Under the pieces are notes generated by a model. It worked only from the letters and a program-made list of their open reading frames with translations. It was not told the origin of the DNA and made no database searches. A stretch of 64,000 bases of DNA, from assembly GCF_910588715.1 (NCBI RefSeq), contig NZ_CAJURG010000002.1, forward strand, positions 294,283-358,282, written 5' to 3'. This document shows, piece by piece, positions 54,271 through 63,743 of this stretch. The position numbers and the translations under genes were made by a program. Origin of the DNA: an uncultured Clostridium sp. Lineage in GTDB: Bacteria; Bacillota; Clostridia; Clostridiales; Clostridiaceae. Position 1 is the stretch's first letter; each line of letters begins with the position of its first letter.

Positions 54271-54305
54271 AAAAAGTTGTCCAATTAAAATTGGACAACT
54301 TTTTT
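54271..54305 (-). terminator. Terminator of the gal operon
   Basis: AAAAAGTTGTCCAATT (54271-54286) pairs with AATTGGACAACTTTTT (54289-54304); T's follow on the minus strand. Confidence 0.9.
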
Positions 54306-54315
54306 TGTATTTTAT

Positions 54316-55482
54316 TTAGTTTAATACGTGAGTTCCTTCACCTATATTGCTAGTATAAAATGATGGTGTAATTCCAGTAACATTTTCATATGCTAATGAT
54401 ACCTTTTCTTTAAACTCTTCAACTTTAGAATTGTTAACTAAAGCAATAGCACATCCTCCAAATCCAGCACCTGTCATTCTAGCCCCAATACATCCATCTA
54501 TTTTTAAAGCTTCATGAACTAAAGTGTCAAGATGAAGGCCTGTAACTTCATAATCATTTTCAAGAGACATATGAGATGCTGTTAATAACTTACCAAAACC
54601 TAATATATCATTGTCTTTTAACATTTCCATACTTCTCTTAACTCTTTCATTTTCAGTAACAACATGTATAGCTCTTCTCTTTATAACTTCATCAGAAATA
54701 AATGTTTCAATATCATCAAGTGTTGCTTCACAAAGATTTGATAATTTTTCAACCTTATTTTCATTTATAATCTCAAGAGCCTTTTCACATTCTGCTCTTC
54801 TTTCATTATATTTTGAATCAGCAAGTTCTCTTCTTTTATTAGTGCTCATTATAACTAAACTATAGTCTCCTAAATTTAAAGGTGCATACTCATAATGAAG
54901 AGAATCACAATCTAAAAGTATTGCATGATCTTTTTTCCCAACTGCAACTGCAAACTGATCCATTATTCCACAGTTAACACCAACAAATTCATTTTCAACC
55001 TTTTGGCAAAGCTTAGATACTTCAACTCTATCAATTTGTTCTTTATTTTCTAAATAAAGTATTATATATGCCATTAAAACTTCAAGAGCTGCTGAAGATG
55101 AAAGGCCTGCTCCATCTGGAATATTACTATATAAAACTATATCCATTCCTGATACCTCATGTCCTAAATCCATAAGTGCCTTTACAACGCCCTTTGGATA
55201 ATTTCCCCAATCATCTTCTTTTTTGTAAACTAAATCTTCACTTAAATCAAAAATCACTTCTCCAGCAACATTCTTTGATCTCATTCTTATTTTATTATCA
55301 TCTCTTAATGATAATGCAGCATAAATTCCAACTGTTAATGCTCCTGGAAATACAAATCCACCATTATAATCTATATGTTCTCCTATTAAATTAACTCTTC
55401 CTGGAGATAAAAATGTTTTTATTTCTCTATTATCTACTCCATATTCACTTTTAAATAATTCTATCATTCTTTCTCTATTCAT
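54316..55482 (-). CDS. galK: Galactokinase
   Basis: A 388-residue GHMP kinase that phosphorylates alpha-galactose at C1. Motifs are GRVNLIGEHIDYNGG (sugar binding, near residue 28), GAGLSSSAALEV (ATP loop), NCGIMDQFAVAVG with the catalytic Asp, and GARMTGAGFGGCAIAL. Normal length. An in-frame TTG at 55494 is pressed against the AGAGG site, so the ATG at 55482 is preferred, though its spacing is a little long. It is the last gene of ROK-galT-galK, 17-29 bp after galT. Confidence 0.94.
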   Translation of the reverse strand: MNRERMIELFKSEYGVDNREIKTFLSPGRVNLIGEHIDYNGGFVFPGALTVGIYAALSLRDDNKIRMRSKNVAGEVIFDLSEDLVYKKEDDWGNYPKGVVKALMDLGHEVSGMDIVLYSNIPDGAGLSSSAALEVLMAYIILYLENKEQIDRVEVSKLCQKVENEFVGVNCGIMDQFAVAVGKKDHAILLDCDSLHYEYAPLNLGDYSLVIMSTNKRRELADSKYNERRAECEKALEIINENKVEKLSNLCEATLDDIETFISDEVIKRRAIHVVTENERVKRSMEMLKDNDILGFGKLLTASHMSLENDYEVTGLHLDTLVHEALKIDGCIGARMTGAGFGGCAIALVNNSKVEEFKEKVSLAYENVTGITPSFYTSNIGEGTHVLN

Positions 55483-55511
55483 TTTACTTTTCAACCTCTC
55501 TTATATTATAT

Positions 55512-57047
55512 TTAAAGTACTGTACTTAAAAACTTTTCTAACCCAGCTTGTCCTTTTTCAGTTCTCTTAAATACCCCCGCATCTTCAAGAACTCTTGCAA
55601 ATATACTACCTACTTCAGCCTTTAATAACTCTTTAGCTTCATCATAAGTTAATGAAGATGTTTCAGAAAGCATTCTTTCTATCCATGAAATATGCTTATT
55701 AATTTCATTATTATTTTCTGCCTCTTCTCTATTGTAATTCATATCACCACAAAGAATTTTAGCTATAATATCTAATTCTTTTTCCAGTCTTCCTGGTAAA
55801 ACAGCAAGTCCCATAACTTCAATAAGTCCTATATTTTCTTTCTTTATATGGTGAAGTTCCTTATGAGGATGGAATATTCCATCTGGGTGCTCTTCTGAAG
55901 TTCTATTGTTTCTTAAAACTATATCTAGCTCAAAAGCCTCACCTTTTCTTCTTGCAATTGGAGTTACTGTATTATGTGGCACATCACCTGTAAATGCTAA
56001 TATATCATTTTCTTCATCAGAATAATTTTCCCATGCTTCAAATATATCCATAGCTAAATCTATAACTCTATTTTTATCATTTCCCTTTATTCTAATTACA
56101 GACATAGGCCACTTAACAGTTCCAACTTCAATATCTTCATACTTTCTGCTTTCATAATATTTTTCTACGAAGGCCTTTTCCATTGGAAATTCATGTCTTC
56201 CACCTTGATAGTGGTCGTGAGTTAGTATTGAACCACCTACAATAGGTAAATCTGCATTAGAACCTATAAAGTAATGTGGTAAAACTTCTGTAAACTCAAC
56301 TAATCTTTCAATTGAATTTCTTGTTAATCTCATAGGTTCATGCTCTCCACTAAAAACAATGCAATGTTCATTATAATAAACATATGGAGAATACTGTAAA
56401 AACCATTCTTTATTAGTTAATGTCATAGGAATAATTCTATGATTTTGTCTTGCTGGATGATTTATTCTTCCTGCATATCCTACATTCTCTTTACACAATA
56501 AGCACTTTGGATATGATACTTGTTTCATAAGCTTTGCCTTAGCTATTTCCTTTGGATCCTTTTCTGGTTTTGATAAATTAACCGTGATTTCTAAATCTCC
56601 ATACTCAGTTTTAGTTGGCCACCAAAGATTTTTAGCTATTCTTTCTGTCATTATATAATTTGAAGCCTTACTTAAGTCATAAAACCAGTCTGTAGCTACT
56701 TCCTTAGACTCATTTTCATACTTTTCATAAAAAGTTTTAACAACTTCACCTTCTCTTGGCATTAATAAACCCATTATTCTTGCATCAAATAAGTCTCTAA
56801 AAGTTGCCGTGTTTTCTTCTATTAATCCTGTTTCAAAGGCATAATCTAATATATTTTCTAATATTTTAACTGCATTTTCTTCTACACTATCTTCAATTTC
56901 GCCTTCATAAGGTCCATCTAACTTTAATAAATCTATAAGTGCATTTCTTGCTGGAATTACATCCCACTTAGAAATCATATTCTTTTTTAAAACAAATTTT
57001 AAAAGCCTCTCAATTTCATAACCAATATTATTCATAATCTTCACCAT
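55512..57047 (-). CDS. galT: UDP-glucose-hexose-1-phosphate uridylyltransferase, class II
   Basis: An up to 511-residue enzyme of the Firmicutes-type galT, not related in length to the 350-residue E. coli form. It swaps UMP between UDP-glucose and galactose 1-phosphate. The active-site stretch is GGSILTHDHYQGGRHEFPM, with the His-x-His-x-Gln pattern as HDHYQ. A CLLC pair (YPKCLLCKENVGY) may bind metal. The start is either the ATG at 57047 or the in-frame ATG at 57035; GGTGAAG favours the second slightly. Second gene of the operon after the ROK regulator (51 bp gap). Confidence 0.93.
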   Translation of the reverse strand: MVKIMNNIGYEIERLLKFVLKKNMISKWDVIPARNALIDLLKLDGPYEGEIEDSVEENAVKILENILDYAFETGLIEENTATFRDLFDARIMGLLMPREGEVVKTFYEKYENESKEVATDWFYDLSKASNYIMTERIAKNLWWPTKTEYGDLEITVNLSKPEKDPKEIAKAKLMKQVSYPKCLLCKENVGYAGRINHPARQNHRIIPMTLTNKEWFLQYSPYVYYNEHCIVFSGEHEPMRLTRNSIERLVEFTEVLPHYFIGSNADLPIVGGSILTHDHYQGGRHEFPMEKAFVEKYYESRKYEDIEVGTVKWPMSVIRIKGNDKNRVIDLAMDIFEAWENYSDEENDILAFTGDVPHNTVTPIARRKGEAFELDIVLRNNRTSEEHPDGIFHPHKELHHIKKENIGLIEVMGLAVLPGRLEKELDIIAKILCGDMNYNREEAENNNEINKHISWIERMLSETSSLTYDEAKELLKAEVGSIFARVLEDAGVFKRTEKGQAGLEKFLSTVL

Positions 57048-57098
57048 CCACTCTTTATAATTTAATACCCTAAAAATATTTTTAATTAATATAAAAGT

Positions 57099-58319
57099 TT
57101 AGTTTTTATTAATACCGTTAAATATTTCTTGAATAACTAGTGTTGCTGCTCCTATAACAGAAGCATCTCTTCCTAATAAACTTCTAATTATTCTTACATT
57201 TTCACTAGATAATTTAAATCCTCTATTTTTTACTATTTCACTTAAAGTATCAATTGCATATGTTGTATTTTCAAATATCTCTCCAACAACTACTATTGCT
57301 GTAGGGTTTAATATATTTATCAAATTTGTAATAGCAATTCCAATATATCTAGCAGCTTCTTTTAATACTGTTATAGACATTTCATCACCATTTTTAGCTG
57401 CATTGCATATATCTTCTATTGTTAAATTATTTATATTATCTATATCTTTAATAAGTGAGCTACTGACTCCCTGTTTTATAAGCTTGATAGCTTTTTTAGT
57501 TATATTATTATTAGATGCAACTGTTTCTAAGCAACCATAATTTCCACAGTTACACTTATCTCCATCTAACTCTACTGCTATATGTCCTATTTCTCCAGCA
57601 CTAAAATCAACACCATAATAAGGTGTATTATTTATAATAATTCCAGCACCTATACCATTTGATATATTTAAAGTTACAAAGTTTGAAATATCCTTTGTTG
57701 CTCCAAATAAACTTTCTCCTAGAGCCATAGCTCTTACATCATTGTCTACATATATAGCTAGTTGTAATTCGTCCTCTAGCCTTTTCTTTATATTTATATT
57801 TTTCCATCCATAATACAAAGAATGTATAGACTCTCCTGACTTTGCATTTACTATACCATGTAATGCTACTCCTGCTCCTAATATATTCTTTCTCTCTATA
57901 TTGCTTAATTCAATCACTTCGTTAATTAAATTAACTAACTCTGCAAAAACTAAGTTATAATCATATCTTTCATCGCCTATTATCATGGACTTTTTACTAA
58001 TTATTTTAACTGAAAGATTAGTTATAACTACATCTATAACTCCAACCCCTATACCTATACCTATTACATATCTAGCATCTGGATTAAGTTCTAATATTAT
58101 TGGAGGCCTTCCACCACTCGATTCTCCAATTTTACTCTCTATAAGAAATTTATCCTCAATTAATATTTTCGTTATATTTGTAACACTAGCTGGAGTTAAT
58201 CCTGTTAACTTTGCAATTTCTGCACGTGATAGACTTCCATTGTCTCTTATAACTCTAAGAACTGCTGAAACATTTAACTGCTTCATTAATTCAAAACTAC
58301 CTTTTAATACTTCGCTCAT
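57099..58319 (-). CDS. ROK-family transcriptional regulator of the gal operon
   Basis: A 406-residue ROK repressor. The N-terminal winged helix is residues 14-70 (SLSRAEIAKLTGLTPASVTNITKIL). The sugar-kinase fold follows with YVDNDVRAMALGE, NGIGAGIII and the zinc motif CNCGNYGCLE (about 251-260). It resembles XylR/NagC proteins, which leave DNA when a sugar binds. It is the first gene of ROK-galT-galK, so control of galactose use, including its own gene, is likely. A long palindrome lies 30-59 bp upstream of its start. Confidence 0.87.
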   Translation of the reverse strand: MSEVLKGSFELMKQLNVSAVLRVIRDNGSLSRAEIAKLTGLTPASVTNITKILIEDKFLIESKIGESSGGRPPIILELNPDARYVIGIGIGVGVIDVVITNLSVKIISKKSMIIGDERYDYNLVFAELVNLINEVIELSNIERKNILGAGVALHGIVNAKSGESIHSLYYGWKNINIKKRLEDELQLAIYVDNDVRAMALGESLFGATKDISNFVTLNISNGIGAGIIINNTPYYGVDFSAGEIGHIAVELDGDKCNCGNYGCLETVASNNNITKKAIKLIKQGVSSSLIKDIDNINNLTIEDICNAAKNGDEMSITVLKEAARYIGIAITNLINILNPTAIVVVGEIFENTTYAIDTLSEIVKNRGFKLSSENVRIIRSLLGRDASVIGAATLVIQEIFNGINKN

Positions 58320-58348
58320 CTTCTCACTTCTTTATTAATTATTTTAAT

Positions 58349-58378
58349 AAAGTCCTTAAAAAATTTTTTAAGACCTTT
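58349..58378. promoter_or_regulatory. 30-bp symmetric palindrome upstream of the ROK gene
   Basis: A perfect 18-bp core, CTTAAAAAATTTTTTAAG (58355-58372), is flanked at equal 2-bp gaps by AAAG (58349-58352) and CTTT (58375-58378). It has the shape expected of a ROK (NagC/XylR) operator and is positioned for autoregulation. Confidence 0.55.
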
Positions 58379-58450
58379 GAAATTGTTTTCTTAATTTAAT
58401 ATTATCATATCTTTATTTTTTGTCAATATTATTTAAATTAAATTTACCTA

Positions 58451-58513
58451 AAAAAGTCCTCTTTTGTTATAAAAACAATTAAATTAATAAAACTGTTTTT
58501 ACAAAAGAGGACA
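58451..58513 (-). terminator. Terminator of the GH13_20 amylase gene
   Basis: GTCCTCTTTTGT (58457-58468) pairs with ACAAAAGAGGAC (58502-58513); an inner stem TAAAAACA/TGTTTTTA extends it. Six T's follow on the minus strand. Confidence 0.85.
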
Positions 58514-58562
58514 AGTTTATAATATAAATTAAATTATTTATTTTTCTAATAAAATACTATAT

Positions 58563-60293
58563 TCATTTAAGAATTTTATATACTTTAAAAGAAAAGCTTT
58601 CTATATCTATGTTATTTAAATCTTCAATATCTTCAGTAATTAAGTTTATAGCTTTTAACTTTGAATTAATATTTAAAAAAGTACGATTATCACTATTATT
58701 AAATACACATAAAATTTCTTGATTATCTAAAACTCTTTTAAAAATTATAACATTATTCTTACAATAAACTTCTTCAAAACTTCCATAAGTAAAAACTTTA
58801 TTGTTTTTTCTAATATTAATTAAATTTTTATAAAAATTAATTAAATCTATATTTTGCTTATCCTTTTCCCAAATCATGCACTTTCTATTTTTAGGATCCT
58901 CTGCCCCATCTAATCCTACTTCATCTCCATAATATATATATGGAACACCTATATATAAAAATTGATATGCTATTGCAAGTTTTATCTTATCAATATTTCC
59001 ATTACATTCGTTATAAATTCTTTTTGTATCATGACTTCCAATCAAATTCCACATTTGTTTAGTTATACTATCCATATATAAAACTCTATTTTCAGCCATT
59101 ATATCTAAAAACTCTCTTCCACTTATAATTCCCTTTGCAAAGAAATCTATAATAGCATTTTTAAAAGGATAATTCATTATTCCATCTAATTGATCTCCTT
59201 TTAGAAAAGAGTTAGCCTCATGCATTATTTCTCCAATTATTATTGCATCACTTTTAGTAGATTTAATCTTCTTTCTAAACTCTCTCCAAAACTCATGTCC
59301 AACTTCATCACAAACATCAAGTCTCCACCCGTCTATTCCAACTTCTTTAATCCAAAACTCACCTACTTTTAATAAATAATCTCTTACTTCCTTATTATTA
59401 GTATTAAGTTTTGGCATATCTTCTGCTCCATTAGCAAAAGTATAGTATTTATTCTTAGATTTTTTTACTGGCCATGAATCTATAAAATACCAATCTTTAT
59501 AATTAGATTCTTTTTGATTTTTTATTAAATCCTTAAAAGCAAAAAAGTTTGAACCTGAATGATTAAATACAGCATCAAAAACTATTTTAATTCCTAGGTT
59601 ATGTGCCTTTTCTACCATTTCTTTTGCTTCTTCTATAGTTCCAAAATGAGGATCTATATCAAAATAATCCTCAATATTATACTTATGATTCGTATTAGAT
59701 TTAAACACTGGTGTAAGATAAATTAAATTTACCCCTAAATCTTTTAGATAAGGTAGTTTTTCTATTATCCCACGCAAATCTCCACCATAAATACTATTTT
59801 CATCAACTTCACCCTTCCCCCATTCATTTGTATTTTCACTATTTATAGATGGATTTCCATTACAAAATCTATCAGGGAATATTTGATAAACAATTGCTTC
59901 CTTTAACCATTTAACCTCTTTATATAAATCTTCTTCTGCAATATAAGGGAATTGAAACGAATTCATATCATTGTATTTAAATTCTGGATTTACAAATCCC
60001 CTTTCATTATATTTAAAACTCTCATCATTCATATCAATAAATTCAAAATAATATCTATATCTATTTCTAAAAGATGATATTTCTGTTTGATAATATGTGA
60101 AAAGCTCTGTTTCTGCAACTATTTTCATCGGCTTTTTCTTATATGGATTTTTTACATCATATCTATCTTTATAATAAATATAACATTCCTTAATATCATC
60201 CCTTGCCACTCTTACTCTTACACTTAAAGTATCCTTATTCTTTCCGTATGAATAAGGAGTATCTAAAACATGAAAAACAGCATATTTATTCAT
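58563..60293 (-). CDS. Cyclomaltodextrinase/neopullulanase-type amylase (GH13_20)
   Basis: A 576-residue GH13 enzyme. An N-terminal beta domain of about 120 residues, typical of the neopullulanase group, precedes the barrel. Motifs are VFDAVFNHSG, GWRLDVCDEVGHEFW with the nucleophile Asp, IIGEIMHEA with the acid Glu, LIGSHDTKR and the group marker MPKLN. There is no signal peptide, so it hydrolyses dextrins, cyclodextrins or pullulan pieces in the cytoplasm. A GTG at 60302 abuts the GGGAGAGG site; the ATG at 60293 is well spaced and preferred. An AraC-type gene is divergent 130 bp away. Confidence 0.88.
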   Translation of the reverse strand: MNKYAVFHVLDTPYSYGKNKDTLSVRVRVARDDIKECYIYYKDRYDVKNPYKKKPMKIVAETELFTYYQTEISSFRNRYRYYFEFIDMNDESFKYNERGFVNPEFKYNDMNSFQFPYIAEEDLYKEVKWLKEAIVYQIFPDRFCNGNPSINSENTNEWGKGEVDENSIYGGDLRGIIEKLPYLKDLGVNLIYLTPVFKSNTNHKYNIEDYFDIDPHFGTIEEAKEMVEKAHNLGIKIVFDAVFNHSGSNFFAFKDLIKNQKESNYKDWYFIDSWPVKKSKNKYYTFANGAEDMPKLNTNNKEVRDYLLKVGEFWIKEVGIDGWRLDVCDEVGHEFWREFRKKIKSTKSDAIIIGEIMHEANSFLKGDQLDGIMNYPFKNAIIDFFAKGIISGREFLDIMAENRVLYMDSITKQMWNLIGSHDTKRIYNECNGNIDKIKLAIAYQFLYIGVPYIYYGDEVGLDGAEDPKNRKCMIWEKDKQNIDLINFYKNLINIRKNNKVFTYGSFEEVYCKNNVIIFKRVLDNQEILCVFNNSDNRTFLNINSKLKAINLITEDIEDLNNIDIESFSFKVYKILK

Positions 60294-60423
60294 AAAATTC
60301 ACCTCTCCCTTTTAAAATATTTATATAATTATTATAAAATTTTCCATATTAATTAATTGTATATTTATAATATAATATATATATAATTAATGTAATTTTT
60401 TATTGTATATAGGGGGTAATATT

Positions 60424-61095
60424 ATGTATGAAAGTTTTATTTCTGACTTAAATATTTTTAGTAATGAATTTTCTTCTTTGATTGATACTAGTGATAGACC
60501 TGCTATTCTCCATAAAATTAAACAAAAGCACATTGGAGAGCTAGATGATGAATTAAATATAGAAGATAAAAAAATTGATTTATATATATGGAATGCAATA
60601 TTTTCTAAAGAAATTATAAGACATGGTATTTCAAAAAAATATCTTCATACTCTTTATAATAAATATTATATTAAAATACCAACTCTTACTGATTTAAAGT
60701 CTCTTCAAGAGCTTGAGCTAGAGATGGCTGGAGCATATCTTGAATTTTTAATTAGTGATGTAGAAGTTAAGGACAACTTCATAGTAAACAAGCTTCTTCA
60801 ACACCTACATATGAATATAGAAAGTTTTATGTCACTTGAGAAAATATCTGAACATCTTGGAATAACTCCTGAATATGCCTCAACCTGCTTTAAAAAACAT
60901 ATGGGAATATCATTGATGAAGTATTCTAAAAAAATCAAAATAGATAGAGCTAAAGTCTTATTGCTTACAACAAATAAAAGTATGCTTGATATAGCACTAT
61001 CACTTGGTTTTTATGATCAAAGCCATTTTTCGAAAACCTTTAAATCCTTTGAAGGAACTTCTCCTTCAAAATTCCGAAATACACACTACAATTAA
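60424..61095 (+). CDS. AraC-family transcriptional regulator
   Basis: A 223-residue regulator. The C-terminal 100 residues have the two AraC helix-turn-helix units: SLEKISEHLGITPEYASTCFKKHMG and SMLDIALSLGFYDQSHFSKTFKSFEGTSPSKFR. The N-terminal 120 residues look all-helical and lack the usual cupin sugar-binding barrel, so the signal is unknown. GGGGGT precedes the ATG at 60424; an in-frame codon at 60403 has no ribosome-binding site. It is divergent from the GH13_20 amylase gene and may control it; this is inference from position. Confidence 0.85.
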   Translation: MYESFISDLNIFSNEFSSLIDTSDRPAILHKIKQKHIGELDDELNIEDKKIDLYIWNAIFSKEIIRHGISKKYLHTLYNKYYIKIPTLTDLKSLQELELEMAGAYLEFLISDVEVKDNFIVNKLLQHLHMNIESFMSLEKISEHLGITPEYASTCFKKHMGISLMKYSKKIKIDRAKVLLLTTNKSMLDIALSLGFYDQSHFSKTFKSFEGTSPSKFRNTHYN

Positions 61096-61107
61096 ACCAA
61101 AAAATAT

Positions 61108-61142
61108 AAAGAGAAAAAATTAAATGATAATTTTTTCTCTTT
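61108..61142. terminator. Bidirectional terminator between the AraC and dbpA genes
   Basis: AAAGAGAAAAAATTA (61108-61122) pairs with TAATTTTTTCTCTTT (61128-61142) around a 5-base loop. Confidence 0.75.
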
Positions 61143-61155
61143 ATTAAATCTTATA

Positions 61156-62595
61156 TTATCTTTTCGCCTTTTCAACTCGAAGTTTTTTTCCTTTTATAGT
61201 TGAATCTTTAAGTCCTGCTATAACCTTATTTCCTTTTCCATTTAAAATATCTACATAAGAAACAGTGTCTTGAACATCTATTATTCCAATATCCTCTGCT
61301 GTTATCCCTTCTATTTTAGATATTGCTCCAACAAAGTCTCCTGCTCTTAACTTTTTCTTTTTACCACCATTAAAGTATAATTTAGTTATATTTTTATTTA
61401 TAACCTTAGCTTTTTCGTTTTTAGCCTTTGGTTTAGATTTTAAAGCTTTTATAGCTCCCTCTCTTTTTTCTTTATTTACTTCTATAAATTCTCCCACAAC
61501 TGGAATTTCAAAACTTATGTACTCTTGAATCATATCTAAAAGCCTATCTTCATATTGGTTAACAAAAGAAATAGCTTTTCCCTTTGCTCCTGCTCTACCT
61601 GTTCTTCCTATACGATGAACATAAGCTTCTTTTTCAACAGGTAAATCATAATTTATTACATGAGTAATTCCTTCTACATCAATTCCTCTTGCTGCCACAT
61701 CTGTTGCCACTAATATTTTAAAATTACCCTTTTTAAACTTATCCATAACATCAAGTCTTTCTTTTTGAAGCATTCCACCATGAATTTTGTTTACAGAGTA
61801 TCCTTTTTTATTTAAGTTTTCAAACACCTTATCAACATTCTCTTTTGTTTTACAAAAAACAACTGCTGTTTCTGGAACTTCACTTATTAAAAGTTTGCTT
61901 AAATTATCTAACTTATAAAATTCTTCAAACCTATATAACTCATGTTTTATATTGTCCGTTATTAATTTTTGAGATTTAATTTCAATACTACTAGGATTAT
62001 TCATATATGCTTTGCATAATCCCATTACCTCCTCTGGGATAGTAGCTGAAAATAACAATGTTTGTCTATTTTTATTTAATACATTTATTATATCTCTAAC
62101 TTGATCTATAAATCCCATATTAAGCATTTCATCAGCTTCATCTATTACTAAATATTTTATGTTTGAAATATCTAGTGTATTTCTATCAATATGATCAAAG
62201 ACCCTACCTGGAGTACCAACAACTATATGAGTTTTTTGTTTTAATTCTCTTGCTTGATCAGAAAAAGGTTGTTTACCAAATACTGCAACTGATCTTATTC
62301 TTTTAAATCTTCCTATATTACTTAACTCTTCCTTAACCTGAATTGCTAATTCTCTAGTTGGTGTTAAAATTAAAACTTGTGGTTTACTGTCATTCCAAAG
62401 TACCTTCTCACATAATGGTATTCCAAAAGCAGCCGTTTTTCCACTTCCTGTTTGTGATTTAACTACAATATCCTTTCCTAAAATTATTTCAGGTATAACC
62501 TTACTTTGAACATCTGAAGGATTAGTATAACCTATACCATCTAACGCTTTTATTATTTCATCACACAAATTATATTTCTTAAATTTATTTTCCAA
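61156..62595 (-). CDS. dbpA: DEAD-box RNA helicase DbpA/YxiN
   Basis: A 479-residue helicase. Motifs in order: QTGSGKTAAF (I), PTRELA (Ia), TPGR, DEAD (II), SAT (III), ATDVAARGIDV (V), HRIGRTGR (VI). The last 75 residues form the DbpA RNA-binding domain (KLYFNGGKKKKLRAGDFVGAISK...), which in B. subtilis YxiN binds hairpin 92 of 23S rRNA. So a role in large ribosomal subunit assembly is likely. A Lys-rich linker precedes that domain. Monocistronic. Confidence 0.92.
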   Translation of the reverse strand: MENKFKKYNLCDEIIKALDGIGYTNPSDVQSKVIPEIILGKDIVVKSQTGSGKTAAFGIPLCEKVLWNDSKPQVLILTPTRELAIQVKEELSNIGRFKRIRSVAVFGKQPFSDQARELKQKTHIVVGTPGRVFDHIDRNTLDISNIKYLVIDEADEMLNMGFIDQVRDIINVLNKNRQTLLFSATIPEEVMGLCKAYMNNPSSIEIKSQKLITDNIKHELYRFEEFYKLDNLSKLLISEVPETAVVFCKTKENVDKVFENLNKKGYSVNKIHGGMLQKERLDVMDKFKKGNFKILVATDVAARGIDVEGITHVINYDLPVEKEAYVHRIGRTGRAGAKGKAISFVNQYEDRLLDMIQEYISFEIPVVGEFIEVNKEKREGAIKALKSKPKAKNEKAKVINKNITKLYFNGGKKKKLRAGDFVGAISKIEGITAEDIGIIDVQDTVSYVDILNGKGNKVIAGLKDSTIKGKKLRVEKAKR

Positions 62596-62736
62596 ATATA
62601 CTTACCTCATCTTTATAAAGTTTATTATTTATTTAATTAGTATAACCTATATTTGACTTAATTAGATACAATTTAATAATTAAAATGTTAATTCTTAAAA
62701 TAAATTTTTATACATTTCAATAAAAATCTTATAATT

Positions 62737-62788
62737 AAAAGAAGTTGTATCCTATTAAATTTTTTTAATTCAATAGAAGCACAACTTC
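62737..62788 (-). terminator. Terminator of the siroheme protein gene
   Basis: GAAGTTGT (62741-62748) pairs with ACAACTTC (62781-62788), with further AT pairing inside. TTTT follows on the minus strand. Confidence 0.65.
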
Positions 62789-62799
62789 CTTTGATATTT

Positions 62800-63477
62800 T
62801 TAAGCCTTTAAAAACTCTTCAATATTTAATAACTTTTTAAATTCATCTAATCCAATTCTATCAATATAGTTTCCAAGTCTTTCTCTTCCTTGACCATTTT
62901 CTGCATAAATATCTATTACTTTTTCCACAACTGAGAAAATCTTTTCATCTGGAATATTCATAGCAATTCTATCACCTAATCTTGGAATAACTCCACCTCT
63001 TCCTCCAAGGTAAAGAATCCATCCTTTAGGTCCACCTATTAAACCAATATCTCTAGTATGACTATCAGCACAACTATTTGGACATCCACTAACACCTATT
63101 TTTAATTTATTAGGAAGATTTCTTCCATGGAATGCTCCATCTAATTTTGCTCCAATAGCTACAGAATCTTGTAATCCTCTCTTACAGAAAGTAGTTCCTG
63201 GACATATTTTTACGCTTCTTACACATAAACCTATTGCAGCACCTGGCTTCATTCCTAAATCAGCCCATGCATTATCAATATCTTCTTCCTTTAATCCTAC
63301 AATAGCAATTCTTTGAGCCCCAGTTACTTTTACCGCAGACGCATTATACTTTTCTGCAACATCTGCAATATCTCTAAGTTGTTTTGGAGTTATAAGTCCT
63401 CCAGTTAAATGTGGTGCTATTGCATATGTTTCCATATCTCTTTGTATTACAGCGCCTTTGTCTAATAAGTCTTTCAT
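62800..63477 (-). CDS. Small siroheme/[4Fe-4S] sulfite or nitrite reductase-like protein
   Basis: A 225-residue protein. The siroheme-[4Fe-4S] ligands are CPGTTFC (CX5C) and CPNSC (CX3C), with the siroheme-contact stretch VTGAQRIAIVG before them and HTRDIGLIGG after. Full sulfite and nitrite reductases are 450-570 residues with two such halves; this is a half-size form with one substrate domain, as in small anaerobe siroheme proteins. It may reduce sulfite or nitrite, or be a siroheme carrier. GGAGA sets the start at 63477 over an in-frame ATG at 63525. No flavoprotein or siroheme synthesis gene is inside the window. Confidence 0.82.
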   Translation of the reverse strand: MKDLLDKGAVIQRDMETYAIAPHLTGGLITPKQLRDIADVAEKYNASAVKVTGAQRIAIVGLKEEDIDNAWADLGMKPGAAIGLCVRSVKICPGTTFCKRGLQDSVAIGAKLDGAFHGRNLPNKLKIGVSGCPNSCADSHTRDIGLIGGPKGWILYLGGRGGVIPRLGDRIAMNIPDEKIFSVVEKVIDIYAENGQGRERLGNYIDRIGLDEFKKLLNIEEFLKA

Positions 63478-63640
63478 AAAAAAATTCTCCTCTCGTATAA
63501 ATACATTTATATTTTCTACTTTCAAAACTTATTTATGTATTGCTAATACAATAAGCCTTGTGCTTCATACTATTTTTATATCATCTATTTAAAAATAAAT
63601 CCATAAAATTTTAAGTATCTACAACTTATTTATAAAAAAT

Positions 63641-63674
63641 AAACTACTTATAATATAGTAATTATAAGCAGTTT
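63641..63674 (-). terminator. Terminator of the truncated gene at the right edge
   Basis: AAACTACTTATAAT (63641-63654) pairs with ATTATAAGCAGTTT (63661-63674) with one mismatch; on the minus strand a TTTATTTTTT run follows. Confidence 0.65.
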
Positions 63675-63743
63675 TCCCTTATTTATGTTAAACTTTTACT
63701 TATATATTTTATAACAACAAAATTTATCATACTTCATTTTCTT

